Below are positions 20,269-31,091 of a stretch of DNA of 64,000 nucleotides, in pieces. The stretch is taken from contig CM056580.1 in the NCBI GenBank assembly GCA_029721435.1, positions 24,236,367-24,300,366 of the forward strand. The letters are read 5' to 3'. Origin of the DNA: Gymnothorax reevesii. Lineage: Eukaryota; Chordata; Actinopteri; Anguilliformes; Muraenidae. Both the position numbers and the translations under genes were made by a program. Numbering within the stretch: the stretch's first letter is position 1; each line of letters opens with the position of its first letter. The notes beneath the pieces are model-generated. The model saw only the letters and a list, made by a program, of their open reading frames with translations, was not told where the DNA came from and made no database searches.

Positions 20269-21700
20269 ATTAGAGAAATTCGATAGAGAAGAAAGACTCC
20301 AAATGGAGCAACTAAAAATTAAAATTGAAATTAAAAATAAATTTTGTGCCAGTCAGGAGGTAAAACTGGTGCCTCCATTTTCGGAAAAGGATGTTGACAA
20401 CTATTTCCAGTGTTTTGAAAAGGTAGCAAAGAGTTGCCAGTGGCCAATGGAACACTGGCCTCTGATGTTGCAAACTGTCCTCAAGGGTAAAGCTCAACAA
20501 GCCTATTCGGCTTTGTCTGCAGATGATTCCTCTGATTATGAGGTTGTCAAAAAGGTTATTTTGAGAGCTTATGAGTTGGTTCCAGAGGCTTACCGACAGA
20601 AATTCAGAGGTCTGAAGAAATCTGAAAATCAGACTTATGTTGAATTTGCTAATAAAAAACAGGTTTGCTTTGAGCGCTGGTGTACTTCTATGGAGGTCAA
20701 GGATGATTTCAACTCACTAAAAGAGATGGTGTTAGTTGAAGAATTCAAGAACTGTGTTAAAGATGATGTTAAGACCTACCTTAATGAGAAGCAAGCACTG
20801 AATTTGCAATCAGCTGCCAAATTTGCAGATGAATATGTTCTCACACACAAGTCCAAATTTCAGTCTAGCAGTAATAATAGATGGTCCCAATTTCAGAAAA
20901 AGGGTTATGGTGATACCCAAGATTCCTCACCCAAAGACAAATCTGGTGATGGTGCTCAGAAATCCAGTAACAGGTCTGATCAAAGTGTGAAAGCTGACAG
21001 TGACAAAAGTGGTCTAGTTTGCAGTTATTGCAAGAAATCTGGTCATGTTACAACTAACTGTTGGTTCCTTAAAGCTAAGAAAGAAAAAGAAAAGGATACC
21101 AAACCAAATGCCTTTGTGAAAACAAGGTTAGAAACCCCAGTGGTGGATAACCGATCTGCTAAATTGCCTGCTTCTTGTGGGGCTAAAAAGCCTAATACAG
21201 CTGACTTCGTGAGGGAGGACTTTCTTCCATTTGTGTCAGAGGGATTTGTGGCTCTGAATGAGCATACTACTCCTGTCCCCATATATATCCTAAGGGATAC
21301 CGGAGCTTCTCAGTCACTTTTGTTGATGGACTCCTTGGAGTTACGTGATGAGACCGCTTCAGGGGATTTCATACTTGTACAAGGTATTGAAGGGAGGACT
21401 GTATCTGTACCCCTGCGCTCTATATTCTTGAAGTCAGATTTAGTTACAGGACAGGTAAAGGTGGGACTTATGTCAAGTCTACCTATAAAGGGTGTTTCTC
21501 TGTTGCTAGGTAATGACCTGGCTGGGGGCAAAGTAGTTCCCCCTGTACATCTTACTTCACAGCCGAGCACTGAAGATGGGGATGAGGACCCATCTCTGTA
21601 TCCTTCTTGCGCAGTGACTCGTGCTATGACCAAGAAGGCTAAAGAAGAAGATGATGTGGTGCCGTCCAGTACATTGACTCAGGTGGTTCGCCTCATGACT
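20249..21700 (+). pseudogene. gag-pr: Gag capsid (SCAN-like), nucleocapsid zinc knuckle, and protease
   Basis: Continues the coiled coil and then the capsid (from VPPFSEKDVDNYFQCFEKVA). About residues 110-195 (EAYRQKFRGLKKSENQTYVE... through VEEFKNCVKDDV...) match the layout of the vertebrate SCAN domain, which is known to derive from Gmr1-type Gag. A basic, serine-rich stretch leads to the CCHC knuckle CSYCKKSGHVTTNC (21020-21061), spaced C-x2-C-x4-H-x4-C, which binds RNA. An aspartic protease follows with the active-site triplet DTG at 21296-21304 (ILRDTGASQS) and a later LLLGNDLAGG motif. Gag and protease share one frame. After about 21690 this frame turns into unrelated residues while the pol frame opens one base back. 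Roles are from family knowledge; motifs are visible. Confidence 0.9.
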
Positions 21701-22791
21701 CTGATTGGCCTACTATGGTTTCTCCGTTTGAGGACTTATCAGATACTTTTATCAGTTCTCTATTCAGCCAGCCTGATGGGTCTGGTGATTCTGATGTGTC
21801 TGGAGACTTGTCTCTGTCCAGAAAGCGGTTGATTGAGGAGCAAACTAATGATCCTGAAATTTGTGTACTAAAGAGGAGAGCCCTTCCTGATAAAGAAATA
21901 GACGCAGTTCCAGTTGGGTATTATCTCAAGGATGGTGTGTTGATGCGGAAGTGGCGCCCTCCTGATATCCCTGCCAATGCAGATTGGGCAGTGGTCAGGC
22001 AAATTGTTGTTCCGAAGGTCTATAGGAATGAGATCTTAACAATGGCTCATAGTTTACCTTTAGGAGGTCATCTTGGTGTTAACAAGACTGTTGATAAGAT
22101 CATGAAACACTTCTTTTGGCCTGGGCTTCGGAAAGACGTTTCCAACTTTTGCAAAACCTGTCACACTTGTCAGGTAGTTGGAAAACACCAGTTAGACCCA
22201 CCTGTAGCTCCATTGCAGCCTATCCCAGCATTTGGGGAGCCATTCTCTAGGGTCATTGTTGATTGCGTTGGTCCATTACCCAAGACTAGATCTGGAAATC
22301 AGTACTTGTTGACAATCATGAGTGCATCTACCAGATTCCCCGAAGCCATACCTCTACGTAACATCAAGGCAACTGCAATCTCGAAGGCTTTGATAAAGTT
22401 CTTCACGTTGTTTGGCCTTCCCAGGGAAATTCAGTCAGACCAGGGTAGCAATTTCACTTCAGGATTGTTTCAGCAGGTTGTGTATGAACTAGGTGCAAAG
22501 CAGATTCTTTCTAGTGCCTATCATCCAGAAAGTCAGGGTGCCTTAGAGCGGTTTCATTCCACTCTCAAGACAATGATGAGGACTTATTGTTATGACCATG
22601 AGAAAGACTGGGATGAAGGGGTTCATTTGCTGTTGTTTGCAGCTAGAGAAGCAGTGCAGGAGTCTACTGGATTCAGTCCATTTGAGCTAGTGTTTGGTCA
22701 TGAAGTGAGAGGACCTTTGCTATTATTGAGTGAACAATGGCAAGAGAAAGAGCTGCATATCAGTCTGTTAGACTATGTTAGCAAGTTCTAG
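21690..22791 (+). pseudogene. int: integrase, zinc-binding and catalytic domains
   Basis: This frame carries the HHCC zinc finger (His at 22048 and 22068, Cys at 22159 and 22168) and the catalytic core with Asp at 22261 (VIVDCVGPLP), Asp at 22438 (QSDQGSNF) and Glu at 22546 (GALERFH). There are 35 residues between the last two (D,D35E). It inserts the cDNA copy into chromosomal DNA. It ends at an amber TAG at 22789-22791. The same frame continues without further interruption into the integrase C-terminal region, so this looks like a point nonsense mutation (CAG to TAG is the simplest). The first residues overlap the end of the gag-protease frame; no clear slippery heptamer was seen there. Confidence 0.9.
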
Positions 22792-24615
22792 GAAAGATTG
22801 CGTGCAGCTTGTGACCTTGCCAAAGAGAACTTGAAATCAAGTCAGGGAAAAATGAAAACTTGGTATGATCATAAGGCTAGAAGCCGTGAGTTTAAACCAA
22901 GACAAAAGGTCCTTGTGTTGTTTCCCTTGCAGTCCAATCCATTGCAGGCTAGATTTCATGGTCCTTATGAAATTCTGACAAAACTCAATGATCTCAATTA
23001 CATTGTGAAGACTCCAGATAGGAGAAAACCAAAACAATTGTGTCACATTAACATGCTGAAGCCTTATCATGACAGAAATGCTAGGGTTGCAGCTGTCACT
23101 TCAGATTCTCCAATGGTCGAAACGTGTGAAGATGAGGGGGAGTTTCAAGATGATGAACCAAGAATTAAAGCTGAAGTTCTTTCATGTAAATTGTCAAACA
23201 CTGAAGTGTTGCAAAATCTTGATGTAAAACTCCAGCACTTAGAACCCTCACAGAGAGATCAGTTTGAAAGGTTTATCAAGAAATATGAGGATTTGTTTCC
23301 TGATGTTCCAAAGAGAGTTACTATAGCCTCTCATGATGTAGATGTTGGTGATGCCAAACCAATAAAACAGCATCCATACCGGATGAATCCTGAAAAGAGA
23401 AAGATTGCTGAGAAAGAGGTTGAGTACATGTTAAAACATGATATTATCAGACCCTCCAACTCCGATTGGAGTTCACCCTGTGTGCTAGTTCCAAAACCTG
23501 ATGGAAGTTCTAGATTCTGTACAGATTATCGCAAAGTCAATGCTGTAACTAGAACTGATGTGTTTCCAATACCTAGGATTGATGATTGTATTGATAGTGT
23601 AGGGCAAGCAAAGTTTCTGACCAAGATTGATTTATTGAAGGGTTATTGGTGTGTGCCTTTAACTGAGAGGGCCAAGAGCATCTCTGCTTTTGCCACACCA
23701 TCTACATTGTACCAGTATGAAGTCCTACCCTTTGGCATGAAAAATGCCCCAGCCACGTTCCAAAGGATGATACAGTCTACAATCGCCGGATTGCCACACA
23801 CGGGTGCGTACATCGATGACCTGATCACATGGAGTGACTCCTGGGAAGAACATCTGAAAGATGTAGAGACGTTGTTCCAGCGCCTGACCCAGGCTAACCT
23901 GACTGTTAACCTGAACAAGAGTGACTTTGGTTGTGCTACTGTCACCTATCTTGGCTACGTCATAGGCCAGGGTAAGGTGGCACCCATAAATGCTAAAGTC
24001 CAAGCCATCATGGACTTTCCAGTTCCTGACAACAAAAAAGCTTTGCGCCGCTTCCTTGGAATGATTGGGTACTACCGCAAGTTCTGCAAGAACTTTGCTG
24101 AGATTGCTCTCAGTCTAACTAACCAACTGAAGAAAGGCGTAAAGTTCACCTGGGATGATGCATGCCAGAGAGCCTTCGATCACCTGAAGTCTCTGCTGTG
24201 TCACTTCCCCGTGCTCAAATCTCCTGACTTCAACAAACCGTTCTCCATCGCGGTCGATGCTAGCGACCAAGCTTGTGGATCTGTGCTCCTACAGAGAAGT
24301 GACTCTGATGACATTGAGCATCCCGTGGCATACTTCTCCAGGAAGTTCAATCGCCACCAAACAAACTATTCCACAATAGAGAAGGAACTGTTGGCTCTCG
24401 TCCTTTCTTTACAACACTTTGAGGTTCATGTTTGTACAGGACAAAAGCCAATGATTGTGTACACTGACCACAATCCGTTAATTTTTTTGAGTAAGATGAA
24501 AAACAAGAATCGGAGATTGTTGAATTGGACTTTAATTTTACAGGAGTTTGACTTGGAAATTAAGCATGTGAAGGGTACAGACAATGTAATTGCTGATTGC
24601 TTATCCCGTGTTTGA
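22792..24615 (+). pseudogene. pol: integrase C-terminus, reverse transcriptase and RNase H
   Basis: In frame with the preceding integrase after the amber codon. About residues 1-95 hold the GPY/F-type integrase tail (RFHGPYEIL), then a linker. The reverse transcriptase begins near residue 170 with NSDWSSPCVLVPKPDGSSRF and has KIDLLKGYW, LPFGMKNAPATFQ and the active-site box YIDD (23809-23820). RNase H shows the acidic set: Asp in IAVDAS (24256), Glu in STIEKEL (24379), Asp in VYTDHNPL (24466), and the terminal GTDNVIADCLSR. It ends at the TGA at 24613-24615. All catalytic residues seen are intact. It would be translated only if the upstream stop were read through, so the element is presumably non-autonomous now. 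Confidence 0.93.
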
Positions 24616-24740
24616 ATGTGTATATATATATATCATGTGTTTGAATATTGTATGATATGTATATATAGACAAGTGTTCACTTAACCATTTTGTATTGAAA
24701 AGAAAAATTTTGCCTTTATGAGTCAAAATTTTTCCCTTTT

Positions 24741-24750
24741 GGAATGGAGG
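24741..24750 (+). promoter_or_regulatory. polypurine tract
   Basis: GGAATGGAGG directly before the 3' LTR, the position used to prime plus-strand DNA synthesis in LTR retrotransposons. Confidence 0.7.
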
Positions 24751-25237
24751 TGTAATGTGAGTATAGGCCACTGGATGACAGTGTTTGCCTTTTTTTTGTT
24801 GAGCTCGGGCTGGAGTCGTGTTTTGGCGTGTCCTGGACGTGTCTGGGGCAGGTCTCAGAGGATTAAAAAAAAGAGGTCTAGATGTGGGTGGGGTCTGCAA
24901 AAGAGTGTATGGGGAGGGGAATTGGGACAGTGGAGTAGTAGGAGAAATTGCAAGAAGATGACCAGACCTGCCATTCTGTTCAAGACCTGCAACGTTTCTT
25001 TTGTGGATTTCTTTGCCTGTGTTTGAGCATTTTCATCATCCAGGCCATCACCAAGCCACCCCCACGAAAAGGGATTGTAAATATTTATGTTTTGTACATA
25101 ATTCAATCTTGGTCTTTAGGTTAGTTAGTTGTTATTGTCTTTGATAATTAAATGTGTTTGAGTTTTTAAAACTGTGTCTGTCATCCCTTGCTGTTGCTGT
25201 TGTGTTATAAATGTAATAACAAATTGGGGCCATAACA
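24751..25237 (+). repeat. 3' LTR
   Basis: 487 bp, same length and ends as the 5' LTR; differs at four positions (for example CCTGCAACG versus CCTGTGACG and CAGGCCATC versus CAGGACATC). Confidence 0.95.
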
Positions 25238-25248
25238 GTATGCTATCT

Positions 25249-25380
25249 AGGTATATGCTGCGCCTGTCCTAGCAACCCGGTGTGTAACATGGCAGCCGCC
25301 TTTGAGATATGCTACTGACATGAATAGCAGCACTTGAAACTAAACTCTACATTTCCCTGACTAGATGCATGCTTGACATG
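25249..25380 (+). repeat. right part of the older host repeat
   Basis: Homologous in inverted orientation to about 44180-44300 (TATGCTGC...CCTAGCAACCCxGTGT, GCxGCCGCC, ATAGCAGCACTxGAAA). Together with 18735-18874 it is colinear with the uninterrupted copy near 44.3 kb. Confidence 0.65.
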
Positions 25381-26524
25381 TTCACATATCGGAATGTTCC
25401 TCTGGGTACCCAAACATTGATCGATATTGGTGCAAGTTGAATACAGAATTCTTCATCTCGTCATCCGGACACAAAATGTACGCTGGACACCAAAATTTTG
25501 CTTAAGCCAAACTGGTCTATACCGTGTTCAGGGAATAAATTAAATCGAAGCTTGCCAATTTTCCGGGACATTTAATTCCTCCTCTAAAACATCTTCACCA
25601 GGCACAAACTAAATATTATTGTTGTCAAATTCCTCGGAGGAATCGGTGAAAAAAGCTGAGGAGTCAGAATCCCTCACCATCTTTTCCATTCACACGCTTG
25701 CTTTGTTTTGATCGCAAATCCCTCTGATGAGGTCATGCTAGATATAGCGCCAGATAGAATTTAGCCTAATATGGACTCGAAAAATTCTCGGCAGCAGTAA
25801 ATGAAAACACGTTTTTTTTTTTTCTTATAAACCAATATCACTAATAAAACTTATTTTTCATCCGGGATTATTATTTATGATGATATGATACATGTTTATA
25901 ACGTATAATTGAGTATTTTAGCTACTACAACCTCCTGACACTTAAATAGCAGTAAAAACTGTGATTTGTGCAATTATTTTGCCTAAAGGATACTCGATAG
26001 ATCATGCTGGTGCACCCATTTATCTCATGCTGGGCATAAGTTATAACAGCCTATAACTAAAATTGTAACACAGTCGAAGGATTATTCTCAATGATGCACT
26101 TAATGGGCTCTCTCTCACACCTGGCACAGAGCAGTGCCAAATGTGATACAAGTGTCTTTGTCATTATATGACCAGCACATTTGTCTCTTTCCCATCCAGC
26201 ACTCAGTTGTTTTAATAGCAGATTTACTTGCACCAAACTGAGCATCCATGTGCTCGTTGATCTTAAAATGAGGCACAGTCAGGCACATTGATGGCAGTAG
26301 AACGCAATTGTGTGATTGAGCGTCAAAAACCTGGTCTAAAGTCAATTGTCAGTTTTTAATTGCGATTTTAAGGGCGTTTCATACGATAGCACTTTACACC
26401 TTTGTAGGCAAGTGCACAACATGCATAATCCCAGCTGTCACTACTACACATGAGCGAGCAGCAGCGCCCACGCATACACACGATTAAAAATTTAATTTTA
26501 TGATCTAAAAAATGCATGTCATAA
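25381..26524. other. non-coding region
   Basis: No gene, transposase or repeat family recognised; short frames only. Confidence 0.5.
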
Positions 26525-27010
26525 GAAAGATATAGAGGCTCTAGAGAAACTTCAGAGATGAGCCACTAAGCTTATTCTAGGTATAAAAGCTGAAAGCTAC
26601 GAGAAGAGGCTAAAGATCCTTAATCTCTTTAGCCTTAGGAACAGGAGACTCAGGGGTGATTTGATTGTTAATCCCTTTAACATAATTCACTTTGACGTCT
26701 TTACATAATGTAGGATTCCGTCGACCAAGTGTTGTGAGTAGAACTCGGGGTCACAAATGGAAGTTGACCAAAGGTAAATTTAGCACTGATATTCGGAACT
26801 ATTTCTTCACCCAAAGAGTAATTTCAAAGTGGAATAGCTTGCCTGACCATATTCTTGAGGCAGAGACCTTGGGGGTTTTCAAGAGCAGGCTTGACTTAAA
26901 GCTAGATACCATTGAGTCATTCAGTATCTGAAGGGATATATTTACAATAGTATAAAAAAAATGGCAAGCTTAGTTGGGCTGAAAGGCCTGTTCTTGCCAG
27001 TCATGTCATG
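26525..27010 (+). pseudogene. LINE 3' end (ORF2 C-terminus and 3' UTR)
   Basis: The segment before 26690 translates as a worn LINE reverse-transcriptase tail (about EKLQR.ATKLILGI then KRLKILNLFSLRNRRLRGDL). The open frame 26692-26931 continues it with RTRGHKWKLTKGKFSTDIRN and then YFFTQRVISKWNSLPDHILE. This is the conserved end found in CR1/Rex1-like LINEs of fish and other animals. A short 3' UTR follows with GGGCTGAAAGGCCTGTTCTT, a typical 3'-end word for this group. One or two frame changes separate the parts. The copy is strongly 5'-truncated and inactive. The clade call is tentative. Confidence 0.75.
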
Positions 27011-28591
27011 TTTAGTGGGATTGACATTCTCCATCAGAGCATACTTTAATGTAGGCCATTTGAATCATAAGGGAACCTATTCCATTAGGTTATTTGCAAT
27101 TCAGCTTGTGAGGTTGCACATGCAAGAAATAGCAATTTGACCTAGATAAAGCCATGACTCCTTTTTACTTTTGAACTCTGTCATTCCTACTGGAGGTGTG
27201 GCTGTTTAGGGACAATGGTTAGCTTTCATATTAAATACATGGAATATCATGCCTAAAACAGGGCATGGATTTTCGTTTCATCATGTAAAAAGAAAAAAAA
27301 TATTTAAAGTTTTGAAAATACACTTCAGATTTTTGGATTTGTCTGATCAGAGTTCTGCACATATTGACCCATGACCTGCATTTATCATAAAAATGTATTT
27401 CGAATTCAACCTGATACATTAATGCAATAACTGCAGCCCCTCTGTCCAGCTTCTGTTATCAAATCCAACGCTTTGAAATGTGTTGATTATTACATATAAT
27501 TGGCCAAAAAACAAAGCATCCTTAAAAGGTGGCTGTGACATTGCTCGGCTTAAGCCACGTTTAGGGGGCAAAATCTACAAGGCATACAAGTTCAGCAGGA
27601 CTCCGTTCTTCAGTCATTTCCGAGCAGTTCCGGCGCCAAATTTTGTAGCATTTGTTCCCGGCTTGGACGCTGACCTTGGATTTCATGTCATGCTCACTCT
27701 TAGCTTGTACGTGGCTCTCTATTTTCAAACTCTGATCATACTCGGATATTGCCATGTAAAGGCTCATCCCTCTTCTGCTCATGACATTGGGCCTCATGCA
27801 AGAAGCGATATCTGAGCACATTTTCTCTTATATTTGGTCATATTCCTGATTTTCTTACTTTCTTCTTACCCATTGATTTGTGGGATGCAACAATGTCTTC
27901 TTATTTTTGCTCTTCTCTTAGGTAAGGAAAAATTTTACAAGTGGTCAAGAGCACTCTTACCGAGATAAGAGAGAACTGTTATCCCTGTCCACAAATTGCT
28001 TATGCAATGCACAGAAACACAAGTTTTAAAACCTACACATCAAACTACAATAAATGTTCGTCCACACATCTGACTGAAGCCAAGGTGAACCAGAGTAAAA
28101 AAAACCGACACAAAACCTCTTTTGCAAAACCTACTCATTAAAAATGCATCATGTAATCAAATTGAGAAATTATGATTTTATTTTATTCTTGGGCTGAAGA
28201 GTTTGGCCAGTTGATTCTAATTCGGACTAAGCTATAAAAACCCCTAGAAACTTGTGTGCGTTCTGCTTCTGAATGGCTATTGCTGTTGGACACTTTGGCC
28301 ATCCAGGCCCTGCGCAGTGAGTGTGTTTTCAGAGATCGCATGGATCTGTTTGCTGAGACAGATGAATGGCTACTCGTAACAAATGTGAAAGCAGTCGTAC
28401 TTGAGCATGGAGGATTACTGTTATGTATTATGGCTCTCTTGTTCTAACAAATGCAGAGGCCAAAAAAGGAATTTGCATTCAAACGAAAGAAATTCAATGC
28501 TCGCTCGAAATGTAGGTCGACGAAAACATACAATCCCAACTGGATACTATATACAAAAATTTGGATATTTATGGAATAATTTGTGAGTAGT
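27011..28591. other. non-coding region
   Basis: No gene recognised. Open frames at 27480-27815 and 27941-28141 do not resemble known proteins and lack supporting signals. Confidence 0.45.
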
Positions 28592-28679
28592 TACAACCCC
28601 AATTCTGAAATAGTTGGGATAAAGTGTACATTGTGAATAAAATCAAAACGCATTGACTTTCAAATCACACCAGCCAGTG

Positions 28680-29330
28680 TTTTACTCACATAATAAAATA
28701 TAAGAACACGAGGGCCAACAAACCTTGGCCCAAAGGGTTGCAAAAACAAACTAAGGAAAGCTTCACAGAGCTAATAACGAAAAAGATCCAAAAACGACCA
28801 AAAAGAAAAGCCACTGGAAACTCCAGGCAGAATAACCATAAACAGAAAAGAATACCGATGCTAGGATTCAAAAAGGACAAGAACCGCAAAGGCTATGTAT
28901 ACAGAAAATGACAAGACTGTGAAACGCACCGACAAGACTAGATCTGAAAAGCTCACAAAGAGACATGACATTAGGGCAAGACTTGAACTTGAGACTTTGT
29001 CTGCCAGCCAACTTCCACCGCCTCCAGATAAAGGTAGAGAAATCAGGACACATGAGGAGCAACACCTGGAGGAGAAACAATGGGCAAAGCAAGATCATTA
29101 GACAAGGACAGAGATTGGTTGACAAGACTTGCTCATTCAGGGAATGAGCGTGCTCAGCTTAAGTACCAATAAGGCATGCAGATCGGAAGGAAGCATGAAT
29201 GTTTTTAGAACAGAAAAGCACAGCAAGACTTGAAATGGCAAAGCAGGAATCATGACAATAAACTCCCTATCTAAATTAGTAGTATTAATAATGTGCCTGT
29301 CTAAGAATTACACCTCCCAACACTGTCCTG
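28680..29330. other. foreign or replaced segment inside the Tc1-like element
   Basis: This stretch has no similarity to the C-terminal transposase coding region expected here. It is A-rich with CAAGACT and GACAAG words like the 18-bp minisatellite at 313-385. It may be a separate insertion or a captured fragment; I see no flanking duplication. Confidence 0.45.
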
Positions 29331-29339
29331 ACCCTGTCC

Positions 29340-29935
29340 TGACACCTTTCAGCATTCATGGTGCTTTTTACTTTAAAATGTAAGTGTCCCACACCATATG
29401 CACTAATGCATCCCCATACCATCAGAGATGCAGGCTTTTGAACTGAACGCTGAAAACAGGAGGGGTGGTCTTTCTCCTCTTTAGCCCGGAGGACACGATA
29501 CCCATGATTTCCAACAAGAATGTCAAATTTGGACTCGTCTGACCACAGGACACTTTCCCACTTTGCTACGGTCTATTTTAAATGAGCCTTGGCCCACAGA
29601 ACACGGCTGGGCTTCTGGATCATGCTCAACAATGGCTTCCTTTTTGCATGACAGTTTTAGTTGGCATCTGTGGATGGCACGGTGGACTGTGTTTACAGAC
29701 AGTGGTTTCTTGAAGTATTCCTGGGCCCATTTAGTAATGTTAATGACAGAATCATGCCGGTGAGTGATGCAGTGGCGTCTGAGGGCCCGAAGATCACGGG
29801 CATCCAGTAAAGGTCTTCAGCCTTGTTTCCAATTTCTCTGAATCTTTTGATGATGTTATGCACTGTCGATGATGAGACCTTCAAAGCCTTTGCGATTTGA
29901 CGTAGAGGAACATTGTTTTTAAAGTATTCCACAAT
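29340..29935 (-). pseudogene. Tc1-like transposase, N-terminal and core part
   Basis: Minus-strand frame pieces carry a helix-turn-helix (LRQIAKALKVSSSTVHNIIK from near 29910), a linker, the first catalytic block (a WSDES-like stretch near 29540), and the [13 protein letters not shown] core near 29420. Then the homology breaks at about 29335, before the second catalytic Asp. Several frameshifts are present. It is the same subfamily as the remnant at 5685-6650, with similar wording throughout. It cannot produce a functional enzyme. Confidence 0.8.
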
Positions 29936-30490
29936 TTTTTTTATGCAAGCCTTCGCAGTTTGGAGAGCCTCTGGCCATCTTTACTTCTGAGAGACTCAGC
30001 CTCTCTAAGACATCACTTTTATAGCCATTAATGCTACACACCTGATGCCAGTTAACTTAATTACTTTCTTAATGTTCTTTCAGCTGATTCTCTTATATAT
30101 TATTTGCCTTTTCAGCCCTTTTTTGCCTGTGTCCCAACTTTTTTGAGACCTGTTGCAGCCAGAAAATTTGGAATAAGCTCACTTTGTTTGGATAAAAATG
30201 TTACATGTCTCGGTTTCAACATTTGGAAATGTGATCCGTGTTCTCTTGTAAATAACATATTGGCTCGTGATCTGAGAGTCGTTGCATTTTGATTTTATTC
30301 ACAATTTACACCTCCTCGCAATTATTTCAGAGTTGGGGTTGTACATTCATGTGGTTATCACAGAATAAGAGATCAGTGCCACAACAAACTAAAGAAAATG
30401 CGGCTGCGATATTTCAAAGTGCGGGACGCGGTGCGAAAGTCTGGCAGCTCAAGTTATGGGATAGATAGATTTCCGTAATATGAGGCAGTG

Positions 30491-30663
30491 GACAGCTAGC
30501 CTGGTGAAACCAGACTCTGCCACTTTGCTGTGCTTCGTACACAGAGTCTGGCCAGTCGCCATTGACAAGTGTTTACTTCCTGGTGGGTGGGCGCTAGTCT
30601 GAAGTTTAAAATCACTGGTTTACCCGTAAACTAATCACTAACGTTTGGCGATAACACGTTATA
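30491..30663 (+). repeat. dispersed repeat, inverted partner of 18043-18213
   Basis: Begins TAGCCTGGTGAAACCAGACT and matches the reverse complement of 18043-18213 through AACGTTTGGCGAT (about 30655). It is followed without a gap by the host sequence of the LINE insertion. Confidence 0.7.
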
Positions 30664-30738
30664 ATACGAACCTGAACAGCGTGAAATAACTGTCAAAACT
30701 GCGTCACAAGGTCACGGGCATTATGTATCGAGTGGAAG
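30664..30738 (+). repeat. left flank of LINE target, paralogous to 38207-38285
   Basis: Matches the reverse complement of 38207-38285 (GCGTGAAATAACTGTCAAAA, GGTCACGGGCATTATGTATC and GAGTGGAAG). The paralogue continues without the LINE. Confidence 0.8.
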
Positions 30739-31091
30739 GTTTATGGGATTATGGTCAAGATGGCGCCCCTGTGTGTGCGACATCGCGTAGCTCTCTGAGT
30801 CAGATTGTGCGTTTTCTTATTGTTAGTTTCGTTTTTGTTTTTACATTTTCGGTACGTGAAAGCCGGCGTAGAGTATGATCGCGAGAGCCTTCTTTGGCTG
30901 AAAAAACACAACCACGAGGGACATTTTGACATAAATGTTCTGGACGCCTTCCCGGAGCTTCTGCTCCACTCGGGACTTACGCCGGGTAAGGCCGCAGCAG
31001 GGGGATTTCCTGGTGCCCCGAGGCCGAGGCGGAAGCGCGGTAGGCGGGGAGGAGCAGAACGAAGACCCCGCCGACTGGTTAGCCGAGGACG

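Larger units (their letters stand above)
19212..25237 (+). mobile_element. Gmr1-like Ty3/gypsy LTR retrotransposon, young, coding region interrupted
   Basis: A 6,026-bp element with two 487-bp LTRs differing at 4 positions (about 0.8%), starting TGTAATG and ending CATAACA. It is flanked by the 4-bp duplication GTAT (19208-19211 and 25238-25241). Internal order is gag, protease, integrase, reverse transcriptase, RNase H. Integrase lies before reverse transcriptase, unlike standard Ty3/gypsy elements and like the Gmr1 group known from fish and other deuterostomes. No envelope gene follows RNase H. Coding is interrupted by a frame change in gag, a frame change after protease, and an amber codon inside integrase. 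The near identity of the LTRs shows a recent insertion. The solo LTR at 12530-13019 is an older member of the family. Confidence 0.95.
28592..30343 (-). mobile_element. Tc1-like transposon with an internal foreign segment
   Basis: Left end TACAACCCCAATTCTGAAAT (from 28592) and the reverse complement of the right end (to 30343), TACAACCCCAACTCTGAAAT, are inverted repeats with one difference over 20 bp, and TA stands at both edges. The subterminal GTGAATAAAATCAAAA is also mirrored. The interior contains the N-terminal two thirds of a transposase gene on the minus strand. About 28680-29330 replaces the expected C-terminal coding part. Confidence 0.85.

Noticed and set aside
27480..27821. Overlapping 111- and 86-codon frames on opposite strands
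   Set aside because: No similarity to known proteins, no splice or promoter context; treated as chance.
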